Assembly: GCA_905236585.1 (NCBI GenBank)
Contig: CAJOQZ010000147.1
Location: 1-14,261, forward strand
Source: an uncultured Lachnospiraceae bacterium
Lineage (GTDB): Bacteria > Bacillota > Clostridia > Lachnospirales > Lachnospiraceae
DNA: 14,261 nt
Direction of reading: 5' to 3'
A program made the position numbers and the translations under genes. Below the pieces are notes generated by a model. The model saw only the letters and a list, made by a program, of their open reading frames with translations. It did not search any database and had not been told where the DNA came from. Positions 12,957 to 14,261 of this stretch are shown one piece after another; position 1 is the stretch's first letter, and each line of letters begins with the position of its first letter.

Positions 12957-14224
12957 GCTCCTTCACCTGCCTTAATGATATAGCCGCCGCTCTCCAAAGC
13001 GCCGCCGGGATAATCCGCTGGGTTCGTGGTTCCTTTTAACGCGGTATTCTTGCCGATTGTAACATTGTCGGGAACAATCGTGTTCTCCCCGATCGTCACA
13101 AGGTCAAACGCGTAAACCTTTGTCGAAAGTTTGCTCTCCGCGTAATCGCCGACGCCGAGTTTCGTGTTTTCGCCAATCACGCAGTTCTCCGCAATGATGG
13201 ACTTGTCAATGACGGCGCCTTTTTTGATGCGTGTGCCGCTCATGATGATGGAATCGCGCACAACGGCGCCTTCCTCAACCGTAATGCCCGCGCCCAACAC
13301 CGAATTGGCAACTTCTCCCGAAATCTCACATCCGGCGCCGATAATGGACTTGCTGACATTCGCCGACCCCGCGATAAACTGCGGCTCAATCATTGTCTGC
13401 TGGGTGTATATCTTCCAAAACTCTTCGTATAAGTTGAACTCCGGAATCAAATCGATCAGTTCCATATTCGCTTCCCAATAGGAACCGAGCGTTCCGACAT
13501 CCTTCCAATATCCGTTAAACTCGTATGCAAAGCAACGCTTGCCGTTCTCGTGGCAATGCGGGATCACATGCATGCCGAAGTCGAGGTTCGGCTGATCCTT
13601 CAGCGCAATCAAGGCGTCACGCAGCACTTTCCAACTGAAAATGTAGATGCCCATGGACGCTAAATTGCTGCGCGGATGCTCCGGCTTCTCTTCGAACTCG
13701 GATATTTTTTTATTCTCGTCCGCGATAACGACGCCGAACCGGCTCGCCTCCTCGATCGGAACCGGGAAAGTCGCAATCGTGATATCCGCCTGATTCTGCT
13801 TATGGAAGTCGAGCATCGCCTCGTAATCCATTTTATAAATGTGGTCGCCGGACAGAATCAGCACATATTCCGGATCATAGGAGTCCATGTACTTCATGTT
13901 CTGATAAATGGCATTCGCCGTACCGGAATACCATTCACTGTTGTCGCTCCGCTCATACGGAGGAAGAACGGTAACTCCCCCATAGTTGCGGTCCAAATCC
14001 CACGGCACACCGATGCCGATGTGGGCATTCAAGACCAATGGCTGATACTGCGTCAGGACGCCTACCGTGTCGATACCGGAATTGATACAGTTCGATAACG
14101 GAAAATCAATGATTCGATACTTTCCGCCGAATGCAACCGCCGGCTTTGCGACATCGGACGTTAAGACGCCTAAGCGGCTGCCCTGACCACCTGCTAACAG
14201 CATAGCAATCATTTCTTTACTCAT
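12953..14224 (-). CDS. glgC: Glucose-1-phosphate adenylyltransferase GlgC
   Basis: GlgC makes ADP-glucose from ATP and glucose-1-phosphate, the committed step of glycogen synthesis. The 423 residues are full length. The nucleotide-binding loop [10 protein letters not shown] (about 9-18) and [20 protein letters not shown] (about 27-46) are intact, as are [11 protein letters not shown], the catalytic [10 protein letters not shown] (about 125-134) and FEEKP (about 177-181, sugar phosphate). The second half is a hexapeptide-type beta helix. The ATG at 14222-14224 follows GAGGTG at 7 nt. It forms an operon with glgD and probably spoVG; the promoter lies beyond the right edge. Confidence 0.97.
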   Translation of the reverse strand: MSKEMIAMLLAGGQGSRLGVLTSDVAKPAVAFGGKYRIIDFPLSNCINSGIDTVGVLTQYQPLVLNAHIGIGVPWDLDRNYGGVTVLPPYERSDNSEWYSGTANAIYQNMKYMDSYDPEYVLILSGDHIYKMDYEAMLDFHKQNQADITIATFPVPIEEASRFGVVIADENKKISEFEEKPEHPRSNLASMGIYIFSWKVLRDALIALKDQPNLDFGMHVIPHCHENGKRCFAYEFNGYWKDVGTLGSYWEANMELIDLIPEFNLYEEFWKIYTQQTMIEPQFIAGSANVSKSIIGAGCEISGEVANSVLGAGITVEEGAVVRDSIIMSGTRIKKGAVIDKSIIAENCVIGENTKLGVGDYAESKLSTKVYAFDLVTIGENTIVPDNVTIGKNTALKGTTNPADYPGGALESGGYIIKAGEGA

Positions 14225-14261
14225 CCTTAGTCACCTCGCATTTCTTGTTTTTCCCCTTTTA

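Overview
The window looks like chromosomal DNA of a low-to-moderate GC Gram-positive clostridium, most likely a Lachnospiraceae-type gut anaerobe. This is inferred from the paired GlgC/GlgD subunits, a SpoVG homologue, strong GGAGG-type ribosome binding sites, a DUF624/YesL-type membrane protein and Gram-positive-style AraC regulators. No rRNA, tRNA or CRISPR array is visible.

Region by region. (1) 1-835, minus: the N-terminal two thirds of murC, running off the left edge. (2) 836-1156: murC leader with a TATAAT box, then a 226-bp multi-arm palindromic non-coding element (931-1156) that ends exactly at the lacZ stop codon. (3) 1157-4294, minus: a complete GH2 beta-galactosidase. (4) 4306-5277: a scar-like head-to-head junction. 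The 3' part of an unknown gene (minus, 11 nt upstream of lacZ) meets a 5'-truncated DUF624/YesL membrane-protein gene (plus). Both have lost their starts at about 4685-4705. (5) 5315-6867: two divergent AraC-family regulators. One (minus) is a short cupin-less form and the other (plus) is full length, with two opposed promoters and a dyad between them. (6) 6848-9612, minus: a GH36 alpha-galactosidase and a LacA/Maa-type sugar O-acetyltransferase, apparently one operon, convergent with and overlapping the full-length araC by 20 bp. (7) 9854-11269, minus: a stand-alone AAA+ ATPase with a C-terminal PD-(D/E)XK-like domain, its own near-consensus promoter and an upstream inverted repeat. (8) 11414-14224, minus: glgC-glgD-spoVG, the first two overlapping by ATGA, closed by a strong intrinsic terminator.

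How the genes fit together: glgC/glgD make ADP-glucose for glycogen, and spoVG and murC are housekeeping or sporulation genes. The block from the ATPase to lacZ reads as an accessory galactoside-utilisation island (alpha-galactosidase, beta-galactosidase, O-acetyltransferase, AraC regulators) set between them. It shows signs of rearrangement: two broken genes head to head, a regulator lacking its sensor domain, and no sugar transporter in view. The items most worth following up are the palindromic element, the broken-gene junction, the cupin-less AraC with its shared divergent control region, and the ATPase with its candidate operator.
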